Under the pieces are notes generated by a model. That model saw only the letters and a program-made list of their open reading frames with translations. It searched no databases and had not been told where the DNA came from. From Candidatus Adlerbacteria bacterium RIFOXYC1_FULL_48_26 (GTDB taxonomy: Bacteria > Patescibacteriota > Minisyncoccia > Phycocordibacterales > SBAW01), in contig MEXB01000013.1 of the NCBI GenBank assembly GCA_001773575.1, forward strand, positions 1 to 35,781: DNA of 35,781 nucleotides, in the 5' to 3' direction. Positions 10,133-18,437 of the stretch are shown piece after piece (the stretch's first letter is position 1; the number at the start of each line of letters is the position of its first letter). Position numbers and translations under genes: made by a program.

Positions 10133-11581
10133 ATGGCTGATAAAAACTTTTACCTGACGACGACGCTTCCGTACGTAAACGCAGACCCACACATTGGTTT
10201 TGCGCTCGAACTTGTACAAGCAGATATAACTGCGCGATATAAAAAGTTGCGTGGATCGAATGTATTCTTCACTACCGGCACTGATGAACACGGACAGAAG
10301 CTATACGAGACAGCGCAGAAGGCAGGCAAAGATATACAGGAGTATGTTGATGAATATGCTGCAAAGTTCCGTGGGCTTAAGGAGAAACTTGGCCTGTACC
10401 CAGAATTGCACTTCATTCGCACCACCGACCCGCACCATATAGTTGCGGCACAGGAAATGTGGCGCCGATGTATGGCAAATGGCGACATAGAAAAACGTAC
10501 CTATAAGGGTATGTATTGCGTGGGCGATGAGGCATTTATGAAAGAGAGCGAACTTGTAAATGGCCGCTGCCCAAACCATCCAAACGCAGAACTTATTGAA
10601 CTTGAAGAAGAGAATTATTTCTTCTTGCTCAGTAAATACCAGCAAAAACTCACCGAGTATCTTTCAAAAGAAGGAGTCATAGTGCCCGAATGGCGCCGAC
10701 AGGAAGCGCTTAACTTTGTACAGAAAGGTCTTGAAGATTTCAGTATCTCTCGCGTTAAAGAAAAAATGCCATGGGGTATTGCTGTTCCTGATGATGAGAC
10801 ACAGGTTATGTATGTATGGTTCGACGCGCTTACAAACTACGTCTCAACCCTTGGGTGGCCAGATGATGCAGAAGGAAACTTTAAAACCTTCTGGGACAAT
10901 GGCTTTGCAATGCAGATGGCAGGGAAGGACCAGGTCCGTTTCCAGTCGATCATGTGGCAGGCAATGCTCACTTCTGCCGGTATCAAAAATACAGACCAAG
11001 TGTTCTATCATGGCTTCATCACTTCAGGTGGGCAGAAGATGAGTAAATCAATTGGCAATGTTATCGACCCAATGACTATCGTCGATGAATATGGCCTCGA
11101 TGCATTGCGCTATTTCCTTGCGCGCCATGTGCACCCGGTTGATGACAGCGATGTAACGCTAGAAGGTTTTAAAGAGGCGTATAACGCCAACCTCGCAAAC
11201 GGGTTGGGTAACTTGGTATCTCGTGTAATGACATTGGCAACGACACACTTCACTGAACCTGTTGAATTAAATCAGATTGAATCTGATGTTTCAGTTTCTG
11301 AACGCATGGAGAAGTTTGAATTTAACCGAGCCATGGATGCTGTGTGGGAACGAATAGGTCAGTGCGACGCCCTCATTACGTTGAAGAAACCATTCTCTGG
11401 AATTAAGTCAGAAAACCCAGAGGAACAAGAAGAAGCCAGAGAACTCATGAAAAAGCTTGTGAGAGAAATATACGCAATCGCGTGTGATCTTGAGCCAGTC
11501 ATGCCAGAGACGTGCTTGAAGATAAAAACTGCCGTCACTCAGCACCAAAAGCCAGAAAACTTGTTCGCTCGCAAAGACTAA
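10133..11581 (+). CDS. metG: Methionine--tRNA ligase
   Basis: TTTLPYVNADPHIGFALELVQADI (HIGH-like), GTDEHGQK, KMSKSIGNVIDP. Confidence 0.95.
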   Translation: MADKNFYLTTTLPYVNADPHIGFALELVQADITARYKKLRGSNVFFTTGTDEHGQKLYETAQKAGKDIQEYVDEYAAKFRGLKEKLGLYPELHFIRTTDPHHIVAAQEMWRRCMANGDIEKRTYKGMYCVGDEAFMKESELVNGRCPNHPNAELIELEEENYFFLLSKYQQKLTEYLSKEGVIVPEWRRQEALNFVQKGLEDFSISRVKEKMPWGIAVPDDETQVMYVWFDALTNYVSTLGWPDDAEGNFKTFWDNGFAMQMAGKDQVRFQSIMWQAMLTSAGIKNTDQVFYHGFITSGGQKMSKSIGNVIDPMTIVDEYGLDALRYFLARHVHPVDDSDVTLEGFKEAYNANLANGLGNLVSRVMTLATTHFTEPVELNQIESDVSVSERMEKFEFNRAMDAVWERIGQCDALITLKKPFSGIKSENPEEQEEARELMKKLVREIYAIACDLEPVMPETCLKIKTAVTQHQKPENLFARKD

Positions 11582-11582
11582 T

Positions 11583-12449
11583 ATGAAATATTTTGACGCG
11601 CATACGCATGTGCAGTTTGTCGCCTATGATGCCGACAGGGATGAGGTACTAGCTCGCGCCAAAGAGGCCTCGGTGGGAATGAACTTGGTTGGTACGCAGA
11701 TTGATACATCGCGTGCGGCTGTAGAGCTGGCAGAGAAACACGACGATGTGTATGCAAGTATTGCGTTGCACCCAGTCCACACTGCTAAATCCTTCCATGA
11801 CAAGAAAGAGCTGGGAGGTGAGGGCGAGGCGTTTACCTCACGTGGGGAGAAATTTGATTTTGATGCGTATGAAAAATTAGGACAGTCGCCCAAGGTTATA
11901 GCGATAGGGGAATGTGGGTTGGATTACTATCGCCTTGAAGAGGATACAAAGAAAGTCCAAACAGAAGTATTTCTCCAGCATATCGAACTGGCAAATAAAC
12001 TTAACAAGCCGCTGATGCTCCATATCCGCGACGCGGCGCACCAAAGCAATGGCGATTCTAATGCGTATAAAGATGCCCTAGAGATTTTAAAGGCACACCC
12101 GCCTGGCGGACGGGCAGGCGCAAAATATCCTGGCGATGTGCATTTCTTTGCAGGGAACTGGGACATAGCAAAACAATTTTTAGATTTAGGATTTACACTT
12201 TCGTTTACAGGGGTGCTTACGTTTACCCATGACTACGACGATGTGATAAAGAATACCCCTATGGATATGCTGCTTACGGAGACCGATGCGCCCTACATTA
12301 CCCCTGTTCCATACCGTGGCCAGCGCAACGAACCTATACATGTCAGGGAGGTGGTTAAGGCTATGGCTCGTCTAAAAGAGGTGTCTGAGGAGGAGATGGC
12401 TGCCCAGGTAGTCCTTAATTCAAGGCGTTTTATAGGCCTTGACAAATAA
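11583..12449 (+). CDS. tatD: TatD family hydrolase (DNase)
   Basis: FDAHTHVQF, IGECGLDYYR, PLMLHIRDA, LLTETDAPYITP. Confidence 0.85.
   Translation: MKYFDAHTHVQFVAYDADRDEVLARAKEASVGMNLVGTQIDTSRAAVELAEKHDDVYASIALHPVHTAKSFHDKKELGGEGEAFTSRGEKFDFDAYEKLGQSPKVIAIGECGLDYYRLEEDTKKVQTEVFLQHIELANKLNKPLMLHIRDAAHQSNGDSNAYKDALEILKAHPPGGRAGAKYPGDVHFFAGNWDIAKQFLDLGFTLSFTGVLTFTHDYDDVIKNTPMDMLLTETDAPYITPVPYRGQRNEPIHVREVVKAMARLKEVSEEEMAAQVVLNSRRFIGLDK
12098..12120. repeat. GC-rich palindrome in frame within tatD
   Basis: CCCGCCTGGCGGACGGGCAGGCG contains CCGCCTGGCGG (12099-12109) and CGCCTG...CAGGCG. Confidence 0.7.
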
Positions 12450-12467
12450 GATATTTAGTCCTATACT
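12439..12467 (+). promoter_or_regulatory. sigma70-type promoter for the small GC-rich ORF
   Basis: TTGACA (12439-12444), 17-nt spacer, TATACT (12462-12467). Confidence 0.75.
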
Positions 12468-12517
12468 ATATAGGTAGTTCTGTTGTAGTCAAAACGCGCT
12501 AACAAAGGGAGATACCT

Positions 12518-12808
12518 ATGCGCATCATCCGCTATATCGCTTCGTCAGTTGCTCTGTCGGCCGTGCTGGTCGTCGGTGCGGGCTTCTATGCCGCAAGCTC
12601 CTCGCTGGGCCGTTGCCATCAGCCGCCCGAGGGAAAGAGTCTCAGCGACTACCAGCGTAGACTGGCCGTGAAGAATCCTGGCAAGGTTGCCTGGATTCAG
12701 TCCACCCAGGCTGCCAGGTTCGTCTGGGAGTCGGGCACCGGTCCGGTGCCGTGCCCCGAAGGGCAATACGCGGTGGTGCTGTTCACCGTCAGCAACCAGA
12801 CCAATTAG
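12518..12808 (+). CDS. Small hypothetical protein with N-terminal signal/TM segment; GC-rich orphan ORF
   Basis: SD-like GGGAGA upstream of ATG; MRIIRYIASSVALSAVLVVGAGFYA leader; followed by terminator. Line 12601-12660 is 39/60 GC by hand count. Confidence 0.65.
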   Translation: MRIIRYIASSVALSAVLVVGAGFYAASSSLGRCHQPPEGKSLSDYQRRLAVKNPGKVAWIQSTQAARFVWESGTGPVPCPEGQYAVVLFTVSNQTN

Positions 12809-12836
12809 TTCGGCCCCGGCCGATGAGAAAGGGAAT

Positions 12837-12868
12837 AGCCCCTTCCATCGTGTCGGGGCTTTCTTTTT
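12837..12868 (+). terminator. Intrinsic terminator after 12518-12808 ORF
   Basis: AGCCCC-N12-GGGGCT followed by TTCTTTTT. Confidence 0.75.
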
Positions 12869-12922
12869 ACCTACCCATCGAGGCGCGGTTGCAAAGCCAC
12901 ATCTCTGTGGTAATCTCCTTAC

Positions 12923-13435
12923 ATGGCTGAAAAGTCGCAGACCGCCGAGGTCTTAACCCAAGCGAACTCTGAGAAACGACCTGTGTATGAGGTCGGATTT
13001 CACATCCTCCCAACTGTGGGGGATGAAGGTGTTGCTGGTGTTGTAGACCAAATTCGCAGCGCCCTCGGCAACGCTGAAATTATCAGTGAGCAGGTCCCAG
13101 AAAAAAAGCGTCTTGCATACACGGTTGAGCGTTCGCTCACCGGCAAGCGTGAAAAGTACGATGAAGCGTACTTTGGTTTTACGAAGTTTGCACTTGAGCG
13201 CGAGTCGATTCCCGCTTTTGAAGAAGCACTTCGTTCTAATAAAAATGTTCTCCGCTTTCTTCTTATCGAGACGGTACGTGAGGATATAAGCACGACACCA
13301 CGTCGCGCAGTATTCGCATCTGACCGCCTTGAAGGCGAGACTATCCAGAAGCCTAAGGCCGTGGCGGAAGAGCCAGCTGGCGAGGTTTCAGAAGCTGAGC
13401 TCGATAAATCTATCGACGCACTTGTACAGGAATAG
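12923..13435 (+). CDS. rpsF: 30S ribosomal protein S6 (extended C-terminus)
   Basis: YEVGFHILPTVGDEGVAGVVDQIRSAL...; followed by ssb and rpsR in the conserved order rpsF-ssb-rpsR. Confidence 0.85.
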   Translation: MAEKSQTAEVLTQANSEKRPVYEVGFHILPTVGDEGVAGVVDQIRSALGNAEIISEQVPEKKRLAYTVERSLTGKREKYDEAYFGFTKFALERESIPAFEEALRSNKNVLRFLLIETVREDISTTPRRAVFASDRLEGETIQKPKAVAEEPAGEVSEAELDKSIDALVQE

Positions 13436-13455
13436 GCACGGTATACTTGGAGTAT

Positions 13456-13896
13456 ATGAATAAAGTTATCCTCTACGGCAACCTTACTCGCGACCCAGAG
13501 CTAAAAACTCTTCCGGGCGGGGGACAGGTGGCGACGTTCAGTGTTGCTACTAACCGCCGCGTCAAAAAAGACGAACAGTGGGTAGATGTACCAGAATTCC
13601 ACAATGTTGTGGTGTTCGGTCGTCAGGCAGAAACAAGCGCTCAGTACCTCAAAAAAGGTAGCTCAGCACTTATTGAAGGCCGCATGCAGACCCGCAGCTG
13701 GGAAACCCCAGAGAAGGGTAAGCAATACCGCACAGAGGTGGTTGCAGAGCGTGTTCAGTTCGGTTCACGCAGTGGCGGGGGAGGTTCTCCTTCATCATCA
13801 GCGCCGAGCCGTGACGACCACGAACAGCCAGCACCTAAAGAGGATGCAATAGACTATCCTCAAGAAGACATCAATCCTGATGATATTCCCTTCTAG
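13456..13896 (+). CDS. ssb: Single-stranded DNA-binding protein
   Basis: MNKVILYGNLTRDPELKTLPGGGQVATFSVATNRR...; acidic C-terminal tip DINPDDIPF. Confidence 0.95.
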   Translation: MNKVILYGNLTRDPELKTLPGGGQVATFSVATNRRVKKDEQWVDVPEFHNVVVFGRQAETSAQYLKKGSSALIEGRMQTRSWETPEKGKQYRTEVVAERVQFGSRSGGGGSPSSSAPSRDDHEQPAPKEDAIDYPQEDINPDDIPF

Positions 13897-13932
13897 TACG
13901 CATCAAGCAAAAATAAATTTAAGTTAATTACT

Positions 13933-14136
13933 ATGCCACAGCAAACAGACAACTACGTCGCGCACTTCCAGCGCATCGACTACAAAGATGTCGATGTTCT
14001 CAAGAAGTTCTTGAACCCGCACGGCAAAATCATGCCTCGCCGCCGTACCGGCCTTTCGGCCGCAAACCAGCGCGCGCTCGCACAGGCAGTAAAGCGCGCA
14101 CGCTTTATGGCACTACTGCCATTCATCGTTCGCTAA
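13933..14136 (+). CDS. rpsR: 30S ribosomal protein S18
   Basis: [51 protein letters not shown]. Confidence 0.95.
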   Translation: MPQQTDNYVAHFQRIDYKDVDVLKKFLNPHGKIMPRRRTGLSAANQRALAQAVKRARFMALLPFIVR

Positions 14137-14147
14137 ATACTCTCAAA

Positions 14148-14176
14148 TAAAAAAGCCCCCAATTGGGGGCTTTTTT
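14148..14176. terminator. Bidirectional intrinsic terminator between rpsR and efp
   Basis: AAAAAAGCCCCCAATTGGGGGCTTTTTT. Confidence 0.9.
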
Positions 14177-14187
14177 ATGTATCTATT

Positions 14188-14763
14188 TTAGAATTTACCT
14201 ACTCGCTCTACGTAGTCACCTGTTTCTGTATTGATGAGAACTCGATCGCCTTCGTTGATGAAAAGGGGAGCGTTTACTGTTGCGCCAGTTTCAAGCGTGA
14301 TGATTTTGTTACCACCTTGAGAGGTGTTGCCACGAACTGCAGGAGGCGCATCTTTTACAACAAGTTCAACTTTAATAGGGATGCGGACTGAGATTATTTT
14401 TTCATCAAACACTACCGCTTCTACGATAGAATTCGTTTTCATAAACTGTGCGCCGTTGCCTACGGTGTCTGCACTAAGTGCAAAACGGTCTGCAGGATTA
14501 TTTTCTGCACAGAACCAGTACTCGCCCTTTGCAGTGTAGAGATATTTTACGTTCTTGAGCGAAAGGTCAGCCTCTTCAGCTTTTTCTGATACATGGAACG
14601 CATGCTCAGTAACCTTGCCAGTAATGAGGTGTCGAAGCTTCGTCTGGTTTACCGGCTTACGCTGTTGTTTGCGGAACACGTGCGCGTCCAATACTTCGTA
14701 CGGAGCCCCGTCGAGAAGGATTACCTTTTTGTTTAAAATTTCGTTGTATTCAAGCATTGCCAT
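14188..14763 (-). CDS. efp: Elongation factor P
   Basis: LEYNEILNKKVILLDGAPYEVLDAHVFRKQQRKPVNQTKLRHLITGKV...; EF-P KOW/OB domain pattern. Confidence 0.92.
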   Translation of the reverse strand: MAMLEYNEILNKKVILLDGAPYEVLDAHVFRKQQRKPVNQTKLRHLITGKVTEHAFHVSEKAEEADLSLKNVKYLYTAKGEYWFCAENNPADRFALSADTVGNGAQFMKTNSIVEAVVFDEKIISVRIPIKVELVVKDAPPAVRGNTSQGGNKIITLETGATVNAPLFINEGDRVLINTETGDYVERVGKF

Positions 14764-14799
14764 AGATACGCATTGTAGCCAAAAATAGCCAAAAGAAAA

Positions 14800-14823
14800 G
14801 GCCGTCCCAGGTTAGGGGCGGCC
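14800..14823 (-). terminator. Intrinsic terminator (minus strand) after 14834-15178 ORF
   Basis: Minus strand reads GGCCGCCCC-TAACCT-GGGACGGCC-TTTTCTTTT. Confidence 0.75.
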
Positions 14824-14833
14824 CGTGTAGAAC

Positions 14834-15178
14834 CTAGTGGTTCTGCTTAGAACACTTACGAGGGAAGACCTTCGCGTGGCACATCTCTTCCGCGCACCAT
14901 TCGCGGAACGCCGCTTCGACGACGTCCAGGTGGGGGCCGACGACCGTGGTCCTCTTGTTGCGGTGGTCGACGGTCAGCACGCCGTCGGCGATCTTCACGT
15001 TGATCTTGCTGGGATGGACGTAGGTGCAGCTGCCCTGGCGGACGTCCAACCCGGGCATCTTGGAAAAGAAGCTGGCGATCTTTTCGGCCGCCTCCGCGTC
15101 TTTGTCGACCTTGACCTTGACCCGCCGGTTAGTGCGGGCGCCCATAAGCCCAAGATCTGCTCTGCTTTCGTAGCTCAT
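14834..15178 (-). CDS. Small hypothetical protein; GC-rich orphan ORF
   Basis: Minus-strand ORF with SD-like GGGAGAG 7 nt before ATG and a terminator immediately after its stop; line 15001-15060 is 38/60 GC. Confidence 0.65.
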   Translation of the reverse strand: MSYESRADLGLMGARTNRRVKVKVDKDAEAAEKIASFFSKMPGLDVRQGSCTYVHPSKINVKIADGVLTVDHRNKRTTVVGPHLDVVEAAFREWCAEEMCHAKVFPRKCSKQNH

Positions 15179-15311
15179 GTCTTTTCTCTCCCGTATCCTA
15201 TACGAAACGAACGTAAGCCATCCTTACTAAGGAGCTTAATGCAAACTATAGCCGAAACTTGCTGGGGCGCAACATAGTTGTAAAGGGTGCGCCATGATAT
15301 ACAGTGTAGTC

Positions 15312-15902
15312 ATGAAGGAATACCTCACACTTGAGGAACAAGGGCAGGAGCATACCGACGAGGAGCTCTTGGCCGCATCTATTGCACAGCCGTCACTTTT
15401 TGCGCTTCTTGTGCGCAAATATGAAGAGCCTTTCTTGCGTAAAGCGATGAGTATTGTTCGTTCAAAAGAAGAGGCAGAAGATATCGTCCAGGAAGCGTTC
15501 ACAAAGATATATATGAATGCGGCGAAGTTTAAGAAACAAGATGGCGCGCAGTTTTCATCATGGGGGTACCGTGTTCTCATCAACACCGCACTGACGCACT
15601 ATCAAAAACAGAAACGAAAAGGGGAGAGGCAGATGGAACTGGACGAAGAGATCTGGGCAATTATTCCAGATCGCACTATGCGCCAGTTTGAGAAAAAAGA
15701 ATTTATGGATGAAGTGGCCTCAGTGCTCTCTCGTTTGCCAGCGCCTTTTGCAAAAGCACTCTCAAGTTTCTTTATTGAAGGAAAATCACAAGAAGAAATG
15801 GCAGAGGAAGAGGGGGTCAGCGTAGGTGCTATAAAGACTCGTGTACACCGTGCAAAAAAGGAGTTTAAGAAGATTTATGAAACCATTAGCACTAAGGTAT
15901 AG
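15312..15902 (+). CDS. RNA polymerase sigma factor, sigma-70/ECF type
   Basis: Region 2: REAMSIVRSKEEAEDIVQEAFTKIY-like sequence; region 4: SRLPAPFAKALSSFFIEGKSQEEMAEEEGVSVGAIKTRVHRAKKEFK. ATG at 15312 preferred over 15294. Confidence 0.88.
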   Translation: MKEYLTLEEQGQEHTDEELLAASIAQPSLFALLVRKYEEPFLRKAMSIVRSKEEAEDIVQEAFTKIYMNAAKFKKQDGAQFSSWGYRVLINTALTHYQKQKRKGERQMELDEEIWAIIPDRTMRQFEKKEFMDEVASVLSRLPAPFAKALSSFFIEGKSQEEMAEEEGVSVGAIKTRVHRAKKEFKKIYETISTKV

Positions 15903-15913
15903 TTTGTATATAT

Positions 15914-16246
15914 ATGCAGAGCAAAATAGAACAACAAGTTATGGCAGGAGTCGCGGTTGTCTATACGACACGCAAGCTCACAAGCCGCTTCGCACTTGAG
16001 TGTTACGCGCTCGCTCTTTCCTTTGCTGGTGCAGCCTACTTCGTCTCGCTTCCAAACGTCTTCGCAAACCTTACCCATGTAGCGCAGGGCGGGGCAGTGA
16101 GCATAGGGGTCTTCTTTCTCAGCGCAATTCTCCATACCAAACTTGTCGTACAAGTCGCCGTACTTATCGGTGCCGCGTCTCTTATGCTTATAGGTGTCGA
16201 TATTGTTCGTTCCGCGCAGTCTCCAAACCGCCAGCTCGCAGCCTAG
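15914..16246 (+). CDS. Small multi-TM membrane protein downstream of sigma factor
   Basis: Hydrophobic segments (ALALSFAGAAYFVSLP; GGAVSIGVFFLSAIL; VVQVAVLIGAASLMLIGVDIV); ATG 11 nt after the sigma-factor stop. Confidence 0.55.
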   Translation: MQSKIEQQVMAGVAVVYTTRKLTSRFALECYALALSFAGAAYFVSLPNVFANLTHVAQGGAVSIGVFFLSAILHTKLVVQVAVLIGAASLMLIGVDIVRSAQSPNRQLAA

Positions 16247-16253
16247 TCGCCTC

Positions 16254-16282
16254 TTGACTCCTCTAAAATGGTAATGTATCTT
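16254..16282 (+). promoter_or_regulatory. sigma70-type promoter for third GC-rich ORF
   Basis: TTGACT (16254-16259), 17-nt spacer, TATCTT (16277-16282). Confidence 0.5.
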
Positions 16283-16382
16283 GCTTGAGTCCCAAGGGAC
16301 GCTTTTTTGTCTACGGACACGGGAGCGAAGCCTGAGGGAAGTTCCGGGGATCCACCCCATCAACCACGAGGAAACTCACGTG

Positions 16383-16829
16383 ATGAACAAGACCATTCGT
16401 TCGCTGAACGGCCTGGCCGGTCAGTACAAGACGCCCATCGTCAGCCTGGCTTCGACCACGCTCGCTTCGCGGATCTGTGCCGGCTTCGACCAGCTCCTGG
16501 CCTCCCACACGCAGGGCAAGCTCGGCAAGGATCGGCTCAGGGGCATGCTGGAAGGCAAGACGATGTCGGCCGTCGACTCGGCGCTCGAGATCGCCAACCC
16601 CGCGCAGCGCAAGCAGATCCTGATCGCCGCCGACAAGGCCTGGACCGAGTTCTACGACAAGCGTCATCTCGATCGTCTCATGCACGCCAATGCCGGCCCG
16701 AACCCCTATGCCGACCTGATCGCCGCCTTCGGCGAGACGTCGACTGTGGGCGAGCGCACCAGCAACCTCATCGTCGGCGCCCAGGTGATCGACAAGCAGC
16801 ACGGCTTCGGCACGCTCGCCCGAACCTGA
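16383..16829 (+). CDS. Hypothetical protein; GC-rich orphan ORF
   Basis: MNKTIRSLNGLAGQYKTPIVSLASTTLASRICAGFDQLL...; GAGGAA upstream of ATG; terminator downstream; line 16501-16560 is 39/60 GC. Confidence 0.65.
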   Translation: MNKTIRSLNGLAGQYKTPIVSLASTTLASRICAGFDQLLASHTQGKLGKDRLRGMLEGKTMSAVDSALEIANPAQRKQILIAADKAWTEFYDKRHLDRLMHANAGPNPYADLIAAFGETSTVGERTSNLIVGAQVIDKQHGFGTLART

Positions 16830-16858
16830 CCTTCGACGCCGTCATCTACGGCACGTAA

Positions 16859-16892
16859 CTCCGGAACCTCACAAGGTTTCGGAGTTTTTCTT
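16859..16892 (+). terminator. Intrinsic terminator after 16383-16829 ORF
   Basis: CTCCGGAACCT-CACA-AGGTTTCGGAG followed by TTTTTCTTTTT. Confidence 0.85.
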
Positions 16893-16895
16893 TTT

Positions 16896-16933
16896 CCCGA
16901 CGCTCTGGTCGGGATCCCGACTGAAGCGTCGGG
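16896..16933. repeat. 38-bp nested palindrome between convergent genes
   Basis: CCCGACGCT-CTG-GTCGGGATCCCGAC-TGA-AGCGTCGGG: 9-bp outer arms around a perfect 14-bp palindrome. Confidence 0.9.
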
Positions 16934-16941
16934 ATATATTT

Positions 16942-18039
16942 TTAATCTTCGTCAGCAGTAGCTGCAGTTTTTGCAGGAGCAGAAGTTTCCAAACCTTTTT
17001 CTATGGTCTTGAGAAGCTCAGTAGCAATCTTTTTATTTTCACGGAGGAACGTGCGGGATGCATCATAGCCGCGGCCAAGTGCGACCTTCTCTCCATCTTT
17101 AGAGAGGAAAGAGTAGGATGCGCCGCTCTTAGACACTGCACCGAGGCTTTCTCCGAGTGCCAACAATTCGCCTTCGCGGGAAATACCTTCGTTATAAAGA
17201 AGGTCGAACTCTGTTTTACGAAACGGAGCGGCGACTTTGTTTTTGACTACTTTGACACGATGGCGGCCACCAACAACTTCTTCGCCCTTCTTTATCTGTG
17301 CAATGCGGCGGATATCGAGACGTACTGATGTGTAGAACTTAAGTGCTTTGCCCCCTGGAGTTGTTTCTGGGTTACCGAACATCATACCTATCTGCATGCG
17401 GATCTGGTTGATGAACACAACGATGGTTTTAGATTTTGCAGTGATGGCAGTGAGTTTACGGAGTGCCTGTGACATCAAACGTGCTTGCTTACCAACGTGT
17501 GTCTGTCCCATATCACCCTCAATTTCATCTTTAGGGGTGAGCGCGGCAACAGAGTCGATAACAATGATGTCTACTTTGCCTGAACGCACGAGCGACTCCA
17601 CAATCTCGAGTGCTTGTTCGCCTGTGTCTGGCTGTGATACGAGAAGTTCGTCTAGTTTCACACCAATCTTCTTTGCATATTCCGGGTCGAGCGCATGTTC
17701 TGCATCTATAAACGCGCACACGCCGCCTTTTTTCTGTGCTTCAGCGATTGCGTGGAGAGAAAGAGTTGTCTTGCCGGAACTTTCTGGGCCAAAAATTTCA
17801 ATAATGCGTCCACGAGGGTAGCCGCCAATACCGAGTGCCCAGTCGAGGCCGATAGAGCCAGAGGGGATAGCGTCAACATTAACGCGGCCAGTGTCGCCGA
17901 GTTTCATAATTGCTTCTTCGCCGAACTTCGTTTTTATTTCGCGGATAGCTGCGTCAATTGCGGAAGTATCTTTATGTTCTTTTCCGCCGGAGGCGGACCC
18001 GCCTTTGGAGGGCTTTTCTTTCTCTTTTGTTTTTGCCAT
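16942..18039 (-). CDS. recA: Recombinase A
   Basis: [51 protein letters not shown]... Confidence 0.97.
   Translation of the reverse strand: MAKTKEKEKPSKGGSASGGKEHKDTSAIDAAIREIKTKFGEEAIMKLGDTGRVNVDAIPSGSIGLDWALGIGGYPRGRIIEIFGPESSGKTTLSLHAIAEAQKKGGVCAFIDAEHALDPEYAKKIGVKLDELLVSQPDTGEQALEIVESLVRSGKVDIIVIDSVAALTPKDEIEGDMGQTHVGKQARLMSQALRKLTAITAKSKTIVVFINQIRMQIGMMFGNPETTPGGKALKFYTSVRLDIRRIAQIKKGEEVVGGRHRVKVVKNKVAAPFRKTEFDLLYNEGISREGELLALGESLGAVSKSGASYSFLSKDGEKVALGRGYDASRTFLRENKKIATELLKTIEKGLETSAPAKTAATADED
17983..18013. repeat. GC-rich palindrome in frame within recA N-terminus
   Basis: TCCGCC-GGA-GGCGGA (17983-17997) followed by CCCGCCTTTGGAGGGC; encodes [14 protein letters not shown]. Confidence 0.65.
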
Positions 18040-18044
18040 GACAG

Positions 18045-18437
18045 TTAGTTAATCGGACAGTAATTGACTACGGTAAATGCGACCTCTTTTGACGCACGTC
18101 GGCCGAAGCGGTCGACCCCACGAACAGTAAACACATTATACCCTGGGGGTGGGGAGAGGGTGACCGCAAAATGTCCCGACTCGTCTGTATACGCAGGGGC
18201 ATCGTTGACTGTGAGGAAGGAAATGTTCTCTGCGGTACCGGAAACGACCACAGAGCTAGAAGATGTGGCGCTGCCATTTGATGGCATTTTTATCGATATT
18301 TGAGGGCCTTCTATAAGCCTCCGCCCTTCAAAAAGCCCATACCCCAGCACTATCACAATAGCGGACACTATTATGATAAATGTGGCTGTGCGACGGGCTC
18401 CGCCGCCGGCGAGGCGAGGGGAGTGACCGTAACTCAT
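18045..18437 (-). CDS. Membrane-anchored protein with Ig-like/bacterial-Ig fold domain
   Basis: TM segment [19 protein letters not shown], then [59 protein letters not shown] overlap with ftsK. Confidence 0.6.
   Translation of the reverse strand: MSYGHSPRLAGGGARRTATFIIIVSAIVIVLGYGLFEGRRLIEGPQISIKMPSNGSATSSSSVVVSGTAENISFLTVNDAPAYTDESGHFAVTLSPPPGYNVFTVRGVDRFGRRASKEVAFTVVNYCPIN

Noticed and set aside
14837-15277. 146-aa + strand ORF in the GC-rich cassette
   Set aside because: The minus-strand ORF has the SD and a correctly oriented terminator; high GC produces long spurious antisense ORFs.
16307-16858. 183-aa alternative + frame ORF overlapping the third GC-rich cassette
   Set aside because: Arg/Pro/Gln/His-rich composition typical of an off-frame reading of GC-rich DNA; lacks an SD, unlike the 16383 start.
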